From assembly GCF_000282515.1 (NCBI RefSeq), contig NZ_AKJD01000099.1:1-38596 (forward strand): a stretch of DNA of 38,596 nt, read 5' to 3'. The stretch comes from Pseudomonas sp. GM80. GTDB lineage: Bacteria > Pseudomonadota > Gammaproteobacteria > Pseudomonadales > Pseudomonadaceae. The notes under the pieces were generated by a model. The model was not told where the DNA came from. It saw only the letters and a list, made by a program, of their open reading frames with translations, and made no database searches. A program made the translations under genes and the position numbers. Below, one piece after another: positions 7,003 to 15,659 of this stretch (within the stretch, counting starts at the first letter, position 1; every line of letters starts with the position of its first letter).

Positions 7003-8535
7003 TTACCGGGCCGAAGCGAGTTGAGTGAAGGCGGTGCCGAGCCACTGCTGAACGCCATGCATCGTGGCGGCAGAAGTGTCGAGGAACGGTTGCGGGTAGA
7101 CGCCGATGTAGATCAGCAACACCGCAAGGCCTAGCACCATGATCAGTTCGCGAGCGTCCATGCCGTGCAGGATCGAATCCGATTTCGCCGGACCGAAGTA
7201 GGCACGGTGGATCATGATCAGCGAGTAGACCGAACCGAACACCAGACCGGAAGTGGCAATCGCAGTAATCCACGGCCAGCTCGCGAAAGAGCCGATCAGG
7301 ATCAGGAACTCACCGACAAAGTTACCGGTACCCGGCAGACCCAAGGACGCGGCTGCAAAGAACAGGCTGATTGCCGGCAGGTAAGCGATACGCGACCACA
7401 CACCGCCCATCTCACGCATGTCACGAGTGTGCAGACGCTCGTACAACTGACCGCTGAGGATAAACAGTGCCGCCGCCGAGACACCGTGCGCCAGCATCTG
7501 GATCACTGCACCTTGCAGGGCCAGTTGGCTGCCGGAGTAGATGCCGATCAACACGAAGCCCATGTGGGAAACGGACGAGAAGGCAATCAGACGCTTGATG
7601 TCGGTTTGCGCGAACGCGAGGAACGCACCGTAGAAGATCCCGATCAGACCGAGGGTCATGGCGATCGGCGCGAACTCGGCCGAGGCATTCGGGAACAGCG
7701 GCAGGGCGAAGCGCAGCAGACCGTAAGCAGCGGTTTTCAGCAAGATACCGGCGAGGTCGACGGAACCTGCAGTCGGCGCCTGGGCGTGAGCATCAGGCAA
7801 CCACGAGTGGAACGGCACGACCGGCAGCTTGACCGCGAAGGCGATGAAGAAGCCGAGCATCAGGATGTACTCGGTGGTCATCGACATCTTGGTTTTCAAC
7901 AGATCGGCGTAGTTGAAAGTAATCACGCCAGTGTTGTTGAAGTTGACCAGCACCAGACCGAGGATCGCCACCAGCATGATCAGGCCGGACGCCTGAGTGA
8001 AGATGAAAAACTTGGTCGCCGCATAGATCCGGGTTTTCTTGCCGTCCGAAGAACTGTGACCCCAGAGCGCGATGAGGAAATACATCGGCACCAGCATCAT
8101 TTCCCAGAAGAAGAAGAACATGAACAGGTCGAGGGCGAGGAACACGCCGACAACGCCGCCCAGGATCCACATCAGGTTCAGGTGGAAGAAGCCAACGTGA
8201 CGTTGAATCTCTTTCCACGAGCAGAGTACCGAGAGGATACCCAGCAGACCGGTCAGCAGGATCATCAACAGCGACAGGCCGTCAAGGGCCAGGTGCACGC
8301 TGATGCCGAAACGCGCGATCCAGATGTGCTTGAACTCAAGCGCCCAGGTCGGATCGGCGCCAGGCGCCGGGGCAAATGAATAGTCACCGTGGGCCCACAG
8401 CCAGAGGCCGAGGGCGAGTTCCAGGGTCATGGTCAACAGCGCAATCCAGCGCGGGAGGGTAGCGCCGAAGCGCTCACCCATCCAGCACAGCAGGCCGCCG
8501 ATGAAGGGGATCAGGATTAGCCAAGGCAGAATCAT
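7003..8535 (-). CDS. nuoM: NADH-quinone oxidoreductase subunit M
   Basis: Second antiporter-like proton-pumping subunit of complex I, 510 residues, about 14 transmembrane helices. The essential TM5 glutamate sits in LFMFFFFWEMMLVPMYF, and the broken-helix motif around VKLPVVPFHSWLPDAHAQAP is intact, as is the later DIKRLIAFSSVSHMGF segment. It starts MILPWLILIPFIGG at 8535, 39 nt after the nuoL stop, the usual spacing scale within this operon. Nothing unusual is seen. Confidence 0.97.
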   Translation of the reverse strand: MILPWLILIPFIGGLLCWMGERFGATLPRWIALLTMTLELALGLWLWAHGDYSFAPAPGADPTWALEFKHIWIARFGISVHLALDGLSLLMILLTGLLGILSVLCSWKEIQRHVGFFHLNLMWILGGVVGVFLALDLFMFFFFWEMMLVPMYFLIALWGHSSSDGKKTRIYAATKFFIFTQASGLIMLVAILGLVLVNFNNTGVITFNYADLLKTKMSMTTEYILMLGFFIAFAVKLPVVPFHSWLPDAHAQAPTAGSVDLAGILLKTAAYGLLRFALPLFPNASAEFAPIAMTLGLIGIFYGAFLAFAQTDIKRLIAFSSVSHMGFVLIGIYSGSQLALQGAVIQMLAHGVSAAALFILSGQLYERLHTRDMREMGGVWSRIAYLPAISLFFAAASLGLPGTGNFVGEFLILIGSFASWPWITAIATSGLVFGSVYSLIMIHRAYFGPAKSDSILHGMDARELIMVLGLAVLLIYIGVYPQPFLDTSAATMHGVQQWLGTAFTQLASAR

Positions 8536-8574
8536 GACGGGCTCGTTTCCTTTCGCAAATTCGCAAGGTTCATA

Positions 8575-10428
8575 TCAGACCGCTACCAGCACGATGGCGC
8601 CGATAACCAGCACGGCACCAGCAGCCATCGAAGCAGCGTACCAACGCAGTTGACCGGTCTCGGTGCGGCTCAGGGCGGTGTGACCACCCTTGGCCATACG
8701 CGGGATCAGACCGATGGTCTGGTCGAGCGGGTCTTTGCGCAGTACGTGGCTGATCGCCAGGTAAGGCTTGACGAACAGTTTGTCGTAGATCCAGTCGAAG
8801 CCCCAGGCAGCGAACCACCAGGCCGAAAGGAAACGGCCGATGCCGCTGTTGGCGATCGCCGTGACGAAGCGACGCTTGCCGAGGAACAGCAGCGCTGCCA
8901 GCAGGATACCGGCCAGGGCGATGGCGCCCGACGCGATTTCCAGACTGTGCTTGGCTTCGCCACCGGCATGGCCAACGCTTTCTGGCAGTACGCCGTGCAG
9001 TGGCGGAACGATCATCGCGCCGATGGCGGTGGACAATACGATCAGCACCGACAGCGGCAGCCAGTGAGCGATGCCGTGACCGGCGTGGGCTTCGGTTTTG
9101 GCTTCACCGTGGAACGTGATGAAGATCAGGCGGAAGGTGTACAGCGACGTCATGAACGCGCCGACCAGACCTGCGTAGAGCAGACCGTGGTTGCCGCTGG
9201 CGAACGCTTCCCAGAGGATTTCGTCCTTGGAGTAGAAGCCTGCGGTGACCAGTGGCAAGGCAGCCAGTGCCGCGCCGCCGACGATGAAGCTGGCGTAGGC
9301 CAGTGGCAGTTTTTTCCACAGACCGCCCATCTTGAAGATGTTCTGCTCGTGGTGGCAGGCAACGATCACCGCACCGGAAGCAAGGAACAGCAGGGCCTTG
9401 AAGAAGGCGTGGGTCATCAGGTGGAAAATCGCGCCATCCCAAGCACCAACGCCCAGCGCCAGGAACATGTAGCCGATCTGGCTCATGGTCGAGTAGGCGA
9501 GGATACGTTTGATGTCGGTTTGTACCAGCGCGGCGAAACCGGCCAGAACCAGGGTCACACCACCAACGATGCCCACCAGGTGCAGAATTTCCGGCGCCAG
9601 GGTGAACAGACCGTGGGTACGGGCGATCAGGTAAACACCGGCAGTCACCATGGTTGCGGCGTGGATCAGTGCCGAAACCGGGGTCGGGCCGGCCATCGCG
9701 TCCGCGAGCCAGGTTTGCAGCGGCAGTTGTGCCGATTTACCGACTGCACCACCCAGCAGCATCAAGGTTGCCAAGGTGATCCAGAAGTCGCCGACCTGGA
9801 ATTTCTGCGGTGCCAGCACCAGCAGTTCCTGGATGTTCAGCGTGCCCACTTGCTGGAACAGGATGAACAGGCCGATGGCCATGAACACGTCGCCGATCCG
9901 GGTCACGATGAAGGCCTTGAGTGCGGCGTTACCGTTGTTGCGGTTGCTGTAGTAGAAACCGATCAACAGGTACGAGCACAGGCCCACGCCTTCCCAGCCG
10001 AAGTACAGGAACAACAGGTTATCGCCGAGCACCAGGAACAGCATGCTGGCGATAAACAGGTTGGTGTACGAGAAGAAGCGCGAGTAGCCCGCTTCGCCGC
10101 GCATGTACCAGGACGCGAACAGGTGGATCAGGAAGCCGACGCCAACCACCACACCAAGCATGGTGACCGACAGGCCGTCGACGTAGAGGGCGAAGTCAGG
10201 CTTGAAGCCTTCGACCGCCATCCACTTCCACAGCACCAGGGTGTAGTGACCGCCTTCGGGTGGTGCGACGTTGAATTGCCAGATGACGTAGGCGGCGACG
10301 ATCGCCGACAAGCCAATGGAACCCACGCCGATCAGCGCCGAGAGGTTTTCCGACCAGCGTCCACGGGAGAACGACAGCAGCAGGAAACCGATCAGAGGGA
10401 ATACGAAAGTCAGAAAGATCAGGTTCAT
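8575..10428 (-). CDS. nuoL: NADH-quinone oxidoreductase subunit L
   Basis: The distal antiporter-like subunit of complex I, 617 residues, with about 16 transmembrane helices and the long C-terminal lateral helix region expected for NuoL. The TM5 glutamate is in LFLYFGWEGVGLCSYLL, and the channel motif reads AQLPLQTWLADAMAGPTPVS. The TM12-like segment DIKRILAYSTMSQIGYMF is present. Its ATG overlaps the nuoK stop by 4 nt, so translation is probably coupled. Confidence 0.97.
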   Translation of the reverse strand: MNLIFLTFVFPLIGFLLLSFSRGRWSENLSALIGVGSIGLSAIVAAYVIWQFNVAPPEGGHYTLVLWKWMAVEGFKPDFALYVDGLSVTMLGVVVGVGFLIHLFASWYMRGEAGYSRFFSYTNLFIASMLFLVLGDNLLFLYFGWEGVGLCSYLLIGFYYSNRNNGNAALKAFIVTRIGDVFMAIGLFILFQQVGTLNIQELLVLAPQKFQVGDFWITLATLMLLGGAVGKSAQLPLQTWLADAMAGPTPVSALIHAATMVTAGVYLIARTHGLFTLAPEILHLVGIVGGVTLVLAGFAALVQTDIKRILAYSTMSQIGYMFLALGVGAWDGAIFHLMTHAFFKALLFLASGAVIVACHHEQNIFKMGGLWKKLPLAYASFIVGGAALAALPLVTAGFYSKDEILWEAFASGNHGLLYAGLVGAFMTSLYTFRLIFITFHGEAKTEAHAGHGIAHWLPLSVLIVLSTAIGAMIVPPLHGVLPESVGHAGGEAKHSLEIASGAIALAGILLAALLFLGKRRFVTAIANSGIGRFLSAWWFAAWGFDWIYDKLFVKPYLAISHVLRKDPLDQTIGLIPRMAKGGHTALSRTETGQLRWYAASMAAGAVLVIGAIVLVAV

Positions 10429-10733
10429 CCGCGCATCTCACTGGCAGCGTCGATATCGAGCGTATGGAAGCGGCGATACAGTTGCAGCAGGATCGCCAGA
10501 CCAATACTGGCCTCGGCAGCTGCAAGGCTGATCACCAGGATGAACATGATCTGTCCATCCGGCTGGCCCCAACGGGCGCCCGCAACAATGAACGCCAGTG
10601 CAGAGGCGTTCATCATCACTTCCAGACTCATCAACACGAACAAAATGTTGCGGCGGACCATCAGGCCGACCAGACCAAGGCAGAACAGGATGCCGGCAAC
10701 GGCCAATCCATGCTCGAGAGGGATAGCAGGCAT
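10425..10733 (-). CDS. nuoK: NADH-quinone oxidoreductase subunit K
   Basis: Small three-helix membrane subunit of complex I (102 residues), at the junction between the quinone module and the antiporter modules. The two membrane-buried glutamates typical of NuoK are visible in MSLEVMMNASALAF (TM2) and AAAEASIGLAILLQL (TM3). It starts 3 nt after nuoJ, and its stop overlaps the nuoL start in an ATGA arrangement. Confidence 0.97.
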   Translation of the reverse strand: MPAIPLEHGLAVAGILFCLGLVGLMVRRNILFVLMSLEVMMNASALAFIVAGARWGQPDGQIMFILVISLAAAEASIGLAILLQLYRRFHTLDIDAASEMRG

Positions 10734-10736
10734 GAC

Positions 10737-11237
10737 TTACTCCTTCGCCTCGTTACGGCCCAAATGGAACGCCGTGACGGCTGCGGCGAGCAGCAGCATC
10801 GAGGCGAGTTCGACCACCAGCAGGTACGGGCCGAACAGGCTGATGCCCACGGCTTTCGCGTCTACGGTGGTGTGGCCGATGGCCTGACCGCTCTGGTGAG
10901 CGAACAGCACATACAGCAGTTCGGCCAGCAGCAGGCCGGCGAGAATCACTGGCCCTGCCCAGATACCGGGCTTGAGCCAGGCGCGTTCTTGCTGAACCGC
11001 GGCGGGGCCGAGGTTGAGCATCATCACCACGAACACGAACAGCACCATGATGGCGCCGGCGTAGGCGATCACTTCCAGCACGCCGGCGAACGGTGCGCCG
11101 AGTGCGAAGAAGGTCATGGCCACAGCGATCAACGAGATGATCAGGTAGAGCAGGGCGTGCACAGGGTTGGTGTTGGTGACCACACGTAGCGTGGCCACAA
11201 CAGCGATACCCGATGCGAAATAGAAAGCGAATTCCAT
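10737..11237 (-). CDS. nuoJ: NADH-quinone oxidoreductase subunit J
   Basis: A five-helix membrane subunit of complex I, 166 residues. The first helices (MEFAFYFASGIAVVATLRVV) and the TM3 region VIAYAGAIMVLFVFVVMMLN match the family, including the pi-bulge-bearing YAGAIMVLF motif that is usually the most conserved part. It lies 9 nt after nuoI and 3 nt before nuoK. Confidence 0.97.
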   Translation of the reverse strand: MEFAFYFASGIAVVATLRVVTNTNPVHALLYLIISLIAVAMTFFALGAPFAGVLEVIAYAGAIMVLFVFVVMMLNLGPAAVQQERAWLKPGIWAGPVILAGLLLAELLYVLFAHQSGQAIGHTTVDAKAVGISLFGPYLLVVELASMLLLAAAVTAFHLGRNEAKE

Positions 11238-11246
11238 CGTTCTTCC

Positions 11247-11795
11247 TTAAGGCAGCAAGCTCTTCACGTTGATCGGTTCGGCTTCGTTCTGTGCGGAGCC
11301 TTTCGGCTTGCCAGCGATTGCCATACCTGCAACACGATAGAAGTTGTAATCAGGGTTTTTGCCGGGGCCGGAGATCAGAAGATCTTCTTTCTCGTACACC
11401 AGGTCCTGACGTTTGAACTCGGCCATCTCGAAATCCGGTGTCAGCTGGATTGCGGTGGTCGGACAGGCTTCCTCGCAGAGACCGCAGAAAATGCAGCGCG
11501 AGAAGTTGATACGGAAGAAGTCCGGGTACCAGCGACCGTCTTCGGTTTCAGCTTTCTGCAGCGAGATGCAACCCACCGGGCAAGCCACGGCGCACAGGTT
11601 GCAGGCAACGCAACGCTCTTCGCCATCGGGGTCACGGGTCAGGACGATACGACCACGGTAGCGTGGTGGCAGGTAGACCGCTTCTTCCGGGTATTGCAGG
11701 GTGTCGCGCTTGCGAAAGCCATGGCCGAAGACCATGACCAGGCTGCGCAACTGGGTACCAGTACCCTTAACGATGTCGCCAATATATTTGAACAT
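11247..11795 (-). CDS. nuoI: NADH-quinone oxidoreductase subunit I (two 4Fe-4S clusters)
   Basis: Peripheral-arm iron-sulfur subunit carrying clusters N6a and N6b, which pass electrons from NuoG towards NuoB. Two complete ferredoxin motifs are present: C62-x2-C65-x2-C68-x3-C72 (CVACNLCAVACP) and C101-x2-C104-x2-C107-x3-C111 (CIFCGLCEEACP). The N-terminal amphipathic region (MFKYIGDIVKGTGTQL) anchors it to NuoH. Its 182 residues are the usual Pseudomonas length. It follows nuoH by 11 nt. Confidence 0.97.
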   Translation of the reverse strand: MFKYIGDIVKGTGTQLRSLVMVFGHGFRKRDTLQYPEEAVYLPPRYRGRIVLTRDPDGEERCVACNLCAVACPVGCISLQKAETEDGRWYPDFFRINFSRCIFCGLCEEACPTTAIQLTPDFEMAEFKRQDLVYEKEDLLISGPGKNPDYNFYRVAGMAIAGKPKGSAQNEAEPINVKSLLP

Positions 11796-11806
11796 GGGTC
11801 AAATCC

Positions 11807-12814
11807 TCACTGAACCGCGACTGCAGGCGTGTTCCACAACACGACCGCAGCGGTCACCAGCAAATTGATCAGGGTCAGTGGCAAGCAGAATTTCCAGCTG
11901 AAATCCATCACCTGGTCATAACGCGGACGCGGGATAGACGCGCGCAGCAGGATGAACAGCATGATGAAGAACGCGGTCTTCAGTGCGAACCAGAGGAAGG
12001 ACAGTTGCGGCAAGATGCCGAACGGACCGTGCCAGCCACCGAAGAACAGGGTGACCAGCAGCGCCGAGATCAAGATGATGCCGATGTATTCACCAACGAA
12101 GAACATGCCCCATTTCATACCGGCGTATTCAATGTGGTAACCGTCGGCCAGTTCCTGCTCCGCTTCCGGCTGGTCGAACGGGTGACGGTGAGTCACGGCG
12201 ACGCCAGCGATGAAGAAGGTACAGAAGCCGAAGAACTGCGGAATGATGAACCACAGGTTCTGCGCCTGGTACTCGACGATGTCGCGCATGTTGAACGAGC
12301 CGACCTGGACCACGATGCCCATCAGGGCCAGGCCCATGAACACTTCGTAGGACACGGTCTGTGCCGAAGCACGCAGGGCGCCGAGCAGGGCGAACTTGTT
12401 GTTACTCGACCAGCCGGCGAACAACACCGCGTAGACCGACAGACCGGCCATGGCGAAGAAGAACAGCAAGCCGATGTTCAGATCCGCGACGCCCCAGGTC
12501 GGGGTGATCGGGATGATCGCAAACGCGATCAGCAAGGCGGACATGGCCACCACCGGTGCCAAAGTGAAGATCACTTTGTCGGCAAACGGCGGGGTCCAGT
12601 CTTCCTTGAAGAACATCTTCAGCATGTCGGCGGCGATCTGGAACATACCAAACGGGCCAACGCGGTTCGGACCGTAACGGTCCTGCCACCAGCCCAGCAG
12701 GCGACGTTCGACAAAGCTGAGCAACGCACCCGCGACCACCACGGCCAACAGAATGACGATGGCTTTGATGACCGTCAGGATCACATCGATCACTTCAGGG
12801 GTGAACCAGGTCAT
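11807..12814 (-). CDS. nuoH: NADH-quinone oxidoreductase subunit H
   Basis: The membrane subunit that forms much of the quinone-binding pocket and couples it to the pump. It has 335 residues and 8-9 transmembrane helices. Family signatures are present: ERRLLGWWQDRYGPNRVGPF in the first cytoplasmic loop and the acidic quinone-site loop FDQPEAEQELADGYHIEY. Its ATG overlaps the nuoG stop by 4 nt. Confidence 0.97.
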   Translation of the reverse strand: MTWFTPEVIDVILTVIKAIVILLAVVVAGALLSFVERRLLGWWQDRYGPNRVGPFGMFQIAADMLKMFFKEDWTPPFADKVIFTLAPVVAMSALLIAFAIIPITPTWGVADLNIGLLFFFAMAGLSVYAVLFAGWSSNNKFALLGALRASAQTVSYEVFMGLALMGIVVQVGSFNMRDIVEYQAQNLWFIIPQFFGFCTFFIAGVAVTHRHPFDQPEAEQELADGYHIEYAGMKWGMFFVGEYIGIILISALLVTLFFGGWHGPFGILPQLSFLWFALKTAFFIMLFILLRASIPRPRYDQVMDFSWKFCLPLTLINLLVTAAVVLWNTPAVAVQ

Positions 12815-15525
12815 TGCGCTGCCTCCTGCAGACCGTCGACGGATACGCCGGCGAATGCCGGTGGAATGCCGGCGATGCCCGCAGGCAATGCCACCAGACC
12901 TGCGCCCAGTTCTTCATTGATGCGCAGCGGCAGACGCAGGGTCTGACCGGCCACGTTCAGGCTCAGCAATGCACCTTCGTTGACGCCCAGACGATCCGCT
13001 TCGGATTTCGCCAGTGCCACGTAAGCGGCCGGAATGCGCTCTTGAACCGGCGCGGCTTTCGAAGAGTTTTCTTCGCTGCCGAACAGGTGGAAGAACGGCA
13101 CGGCTTGCCAGGTGCCCGCTGCCGGGCTGAACGCACGCGGTGCTGCCGCGAACCAGTTCAGCGAGTCGCCAGTGCTTTCGATCAGGCGGGTGCCCGGGTC
13201 GCCAGCGCGGATATGACCACCGACTTCGTCCTGGAACTTGTTCCACGCTTGTGGCGAGTTCCAGCCCGGAGACCAGGCGAAAGGAACCTGCTGACGCGGT
13301 TCAACCGAACCCGAGTAACCTTCCATGGAGAAGGCGAACGCGGTGTCTTTGTCTTGCGGGGTGCGCGGTTCGTGAACGCTGATGTCGGCGCGCATCGCGG
13401 TGCGACCGGAGTAACGCAGCGGCTCACGCGCCAGTTTCAGACCCTTGATGCGGAACGCCGCCGACGGTGCAGCGTCGACGATACGCGCCAGTTGCGCGGT
13501 GCTCGAAGCAACGGCAGCGGTGACGTGGTCGAGTTGCGTCCAGTCGATCGGCTGGTTCAGCAGGGTCGCGCGCAGGGCGTGCAGCCAGCGCCAGCCTTCG
13601 TGAACCAGAATGCTCGCGTCCAGATATTGCGGATCGAAAACCTGGAAGAAGCGCTGGGCGCGACCTTCCTGGCTGACCAGCGTACCGTCGCCTTCAGCGA
13701 AGCTTGCGGCTGGCAGAACCAGGTGCGCGCGGTCGGTGGTCGCGGTCTTCTGATGATCAGCAACGATCACCACTTTCGCAGCGTTCAGTGCGGCATCGAC
13801 CTTGTCTTTGGCGGTGCGGGTGAACAGATCGTTTTCCAGCACAACGATCGCGTCAGCCTTGCCGTCGATGACGGCTTGCAGCGCAGCGTCCACCGATTCG
13901 CCACCGAGCATGGCCAGACCGAGGCTGTTGGCTTCCGGCACGATCAAGCTGATCGAACCGTTCTTCTCGCGCAGTTTCAGTGCTTTGGCGATGTTCGCGG
14001 CGGCTTCGATCAGGGCTTTGGAGCCCAGCGAAGTACCGGCGATGATCAGCGGACGTTTGGCCGCGAGCAGGGCGTCGGCAATGCGCTGAGCCAGTTCCAG
14101 TGCTTCGGCGTCCAGACCTTCAACGGCCGGGGCGCTGGCGTCCAGTGCGTGGGCAACGGCGAAACCGATGCGCGCCAGATCGTCCGGAGCTGCGTGTACG
14201 CATTCTTCAGCGATGTCGTCGAGCTTGGTTTCCGCCAGGCTGGCGATGAACAGCGGGTTCAGCGCGTGCTGGCCGATGTTCTTCACCGCAGCGTCGAGCC
14301 AAGGCTGAACGCGCATGGCTTCGGCCATGTCTTCAGCTTTGCCTTTGACCGATTGACGCAGCGACAGCGCCACACGGGCGGCGGTCTGGGTCAGGTCTTC
14401 ACCGAGGACGAAGATCGCATCGTGGTCTTCGATGTCGCGCATGTTCGGCACAGGCAGCGGACTGTCGTTCAGCACCTGCAAGACCAGACGGATGCGTTCC
14501 AGCTCGGACGCTTCGATACCCGAGTAGAAGTGCTCGGCGCCAACCAGTTCGCGCAACGCGTAGTTGCTTTCGAGGCTGGCACGCGGCGAACCGATACCGA
14601 CAATGTTGCGACCGCGCAGCAGGTCAGCGGCTTTATCCAGCGCAGCGTCCAGACCGAGCTTGGTGCCGTCGGCCAGCAGCGGCTGACGTGGACGGTCGGT
14701 GCGGTTGACGTAGCCATAACCGAAACGGCCACGGTCGCACAGGAAGTACTGGTTCACCGAACCGTTGAAACGGTTTTCGATGCGACGCAGTTCACCGTAA
14801 CGCTCGCCCGGGGAGATGTTGCAACCGCTCGAGCAGCCATGGCAGATGCTCGGCGAGAACTGCATGTCCCACTTACGGTTGTAGCGCTCGGAGTGAGTCT
14901 TGTCGGTGAACACACCGGTCGGGCAGACCTCGGTGAGGTTGCCGGAGAACTCGCTTTCGAGGGTGCCGTCTTCAACGCGACCGAAGTACACGTTGTCGTG
15001 GGCGCCGAACACACCGAGGTCGGTGCCGCCAGCGTAATCCTTATAGAAACGCACACAGCGGTAGCAAGCGATGCAGCGGTTCATTTCGTGGGAAATGAAC
15101 GGGCCCAGTTGCTGGTTCTGGTGGGTGCGTTTGGTGAAGCGATAACGGCGCTCGTTGTGGCCGGTCATCACTGTCATGTCTTGCAGGTGGCAATGACCGC
15201 CTTCTTCGCACACAGGGCAGTCGTGCGGGTGGTTGGTCATCAGCCATTCAACAACACTGGCGCGGAACGCCTTGGATTCTTCATCTTCGATGGAGATCCA
15301 GGTGTTGTCGGTGGCAGGCGTCATGCAGGACATGACGATGCGACCACGGGTGTCGTTCTCGTCGGTGTACTGCTTGACCGCGCACTGGCGGCAAGCCCCG
15401 ACGCTACCAAGCGCGGGGTGCCAGCAGAAATATGGAATGTCGAGGCCCAGCGACAGACATGCCTGTAACAGGTTGTCTGCCCCGTCGACTTCGAGCGCTT
15501 TGCCGTCTACGTGGATAGTGGCCAT
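12811..15525 (-). CDS. nuoG: NADH-quinone oxidoreductase subunit G
   Basis: The large iron-sulfur subunit of the NADH module, 904 residues. The N-terminal ferredoxin domain binds one 2Fe-2S cluster (C34, C45, C48, C67) and several 4Fe-4S clusters: His plus C103, C106, C112 and then C151, C154, C157, C201. A further set C228, C231, C235, C263 (CHGCSSGC...CDRGRFG) corresponds to the off-pathway cluster N7 found in E. coli but lost in many lineages. The rest is a molybdopterin-oxidoreductase-like domain without evident cofactor role. It is preceded by a 134-nt gap after nuoF, the longest gap in the operon. Confidence 0.97.
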   Translation of the reverse strand: MATIHVDGKALEVDGADNLLQACLSLGLDIPYFCWHPALGSVGACRQCAVKQYTDENDTRGRIVMSCMTPATDNTWISIEDEESKAFRASVVEWLMTNHPHDCPVCEEGGHCHLQDMTVMTGHNERRYRFTKRTHQNQQLGPFISHEMNRCIACYRCVRFYKDYAGGTDLGVFGAHDNVYFGRVEDGTLESEFSGNLTEVCPTGVFTDKTHSERYNRKWDMQFSPSICHGCSSGCNISPGERYGELRRIENRFNGSVNQYFLCDRGRFGYGYVNRTDRPRQPLLADGTKLGLDAALDKAADLLRGRNIVGIGSPRASLESNYALRELVGAEHFYSGIEASELERIRLVLQVLNDSPLPVPNMRDIEDHDAIFVLGEDLTQTAARVALSLRQSVKGKAEDMAEAMRVQPWLDAAVKNIGQHALNPLFIASLAETKLDDIAEECVHAAPDDLARIGFAVAHALDASAPAVEGLDAEALELAQRIADALLAAKRPLIIAGTSLGSKALIEAAANIAKALKLREKNGSISLIVPEANSLGLAMLGGESVDAALQAVIDGKADAIVVLENDLFTRTAKDKVDAALNAAKVVIVADHQKTATTDRAHLVLPAASFAEGDGTLVSQEGRAQRFFQVFDPQYLDASILVHEGWRWLHALRATLLNQPIDWTQLDHVTAAVASSTAQLARIVDAAPSAAFRIKGLKLAREPLRYSGRTAMRADISVHEPRTPQDKDTAFAFSMEGYSGSVEPRQQVPFAWSPGWNSPQAWNKFQDEVGGHIRAGDPGTRLIESTGDSLNWFAAAPRAFSPAAGTWQAVPFFHLFGSEENSSKAAPVQERIPAAYVALAKSEADRLGVNEGALLSLNVAGQTLRLPLRINEELGAGLVALPAGIAGIPPAFAGVSVDGLQEAAQ

Positions 15526-15625
15526 GGTTCAAAGGTCTTCGTTGGCCCGGTGTCAGCGGGCGTGGCTAATGGAATCTTGTTATCCGTGCGAATCAAACCA
15601 GCCTCGAAAGGCGTCATCGCAGGAG

Positions 15626-15651
15626 GTGAAAGGCCCAGGCCCTTCACCTTA
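15626..15651. other. Hairpin in the nuoF-nuoG intergenic gap
   Basis: A near-perfect inverted repeat, GGTGAAAGGCC / GGCCCTTCACC, with a 2-nt centre and one mismatch, lies between nuoF (stop at 15660) and nuoG (start 15525). No T run follows on the minus strand, so it is not a standard terminator. It could be an RNA stability or processing site inside the operon transcript. Confidence 0.5.
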
Positions 15652-15659
15652 TTAAGCGT

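Noticed and set aside
8650..10887. A 745-codon open frame antisense to nuoL and nuoK
   Set aside because: It has the same cause; it is rich in Gln, Asp, Glu, Gly and His with no recognisable motif and crosses three real genes.
12814..15468. A very long open frame (about 880 codons) antisense to nuoG
   Set aside because: nuoG on the other strand is certain; the antisense frame is low-complexity in Arg, Gln, Val and Gly, has no domain, and results from biased third codon positions in GC-rich DNA.
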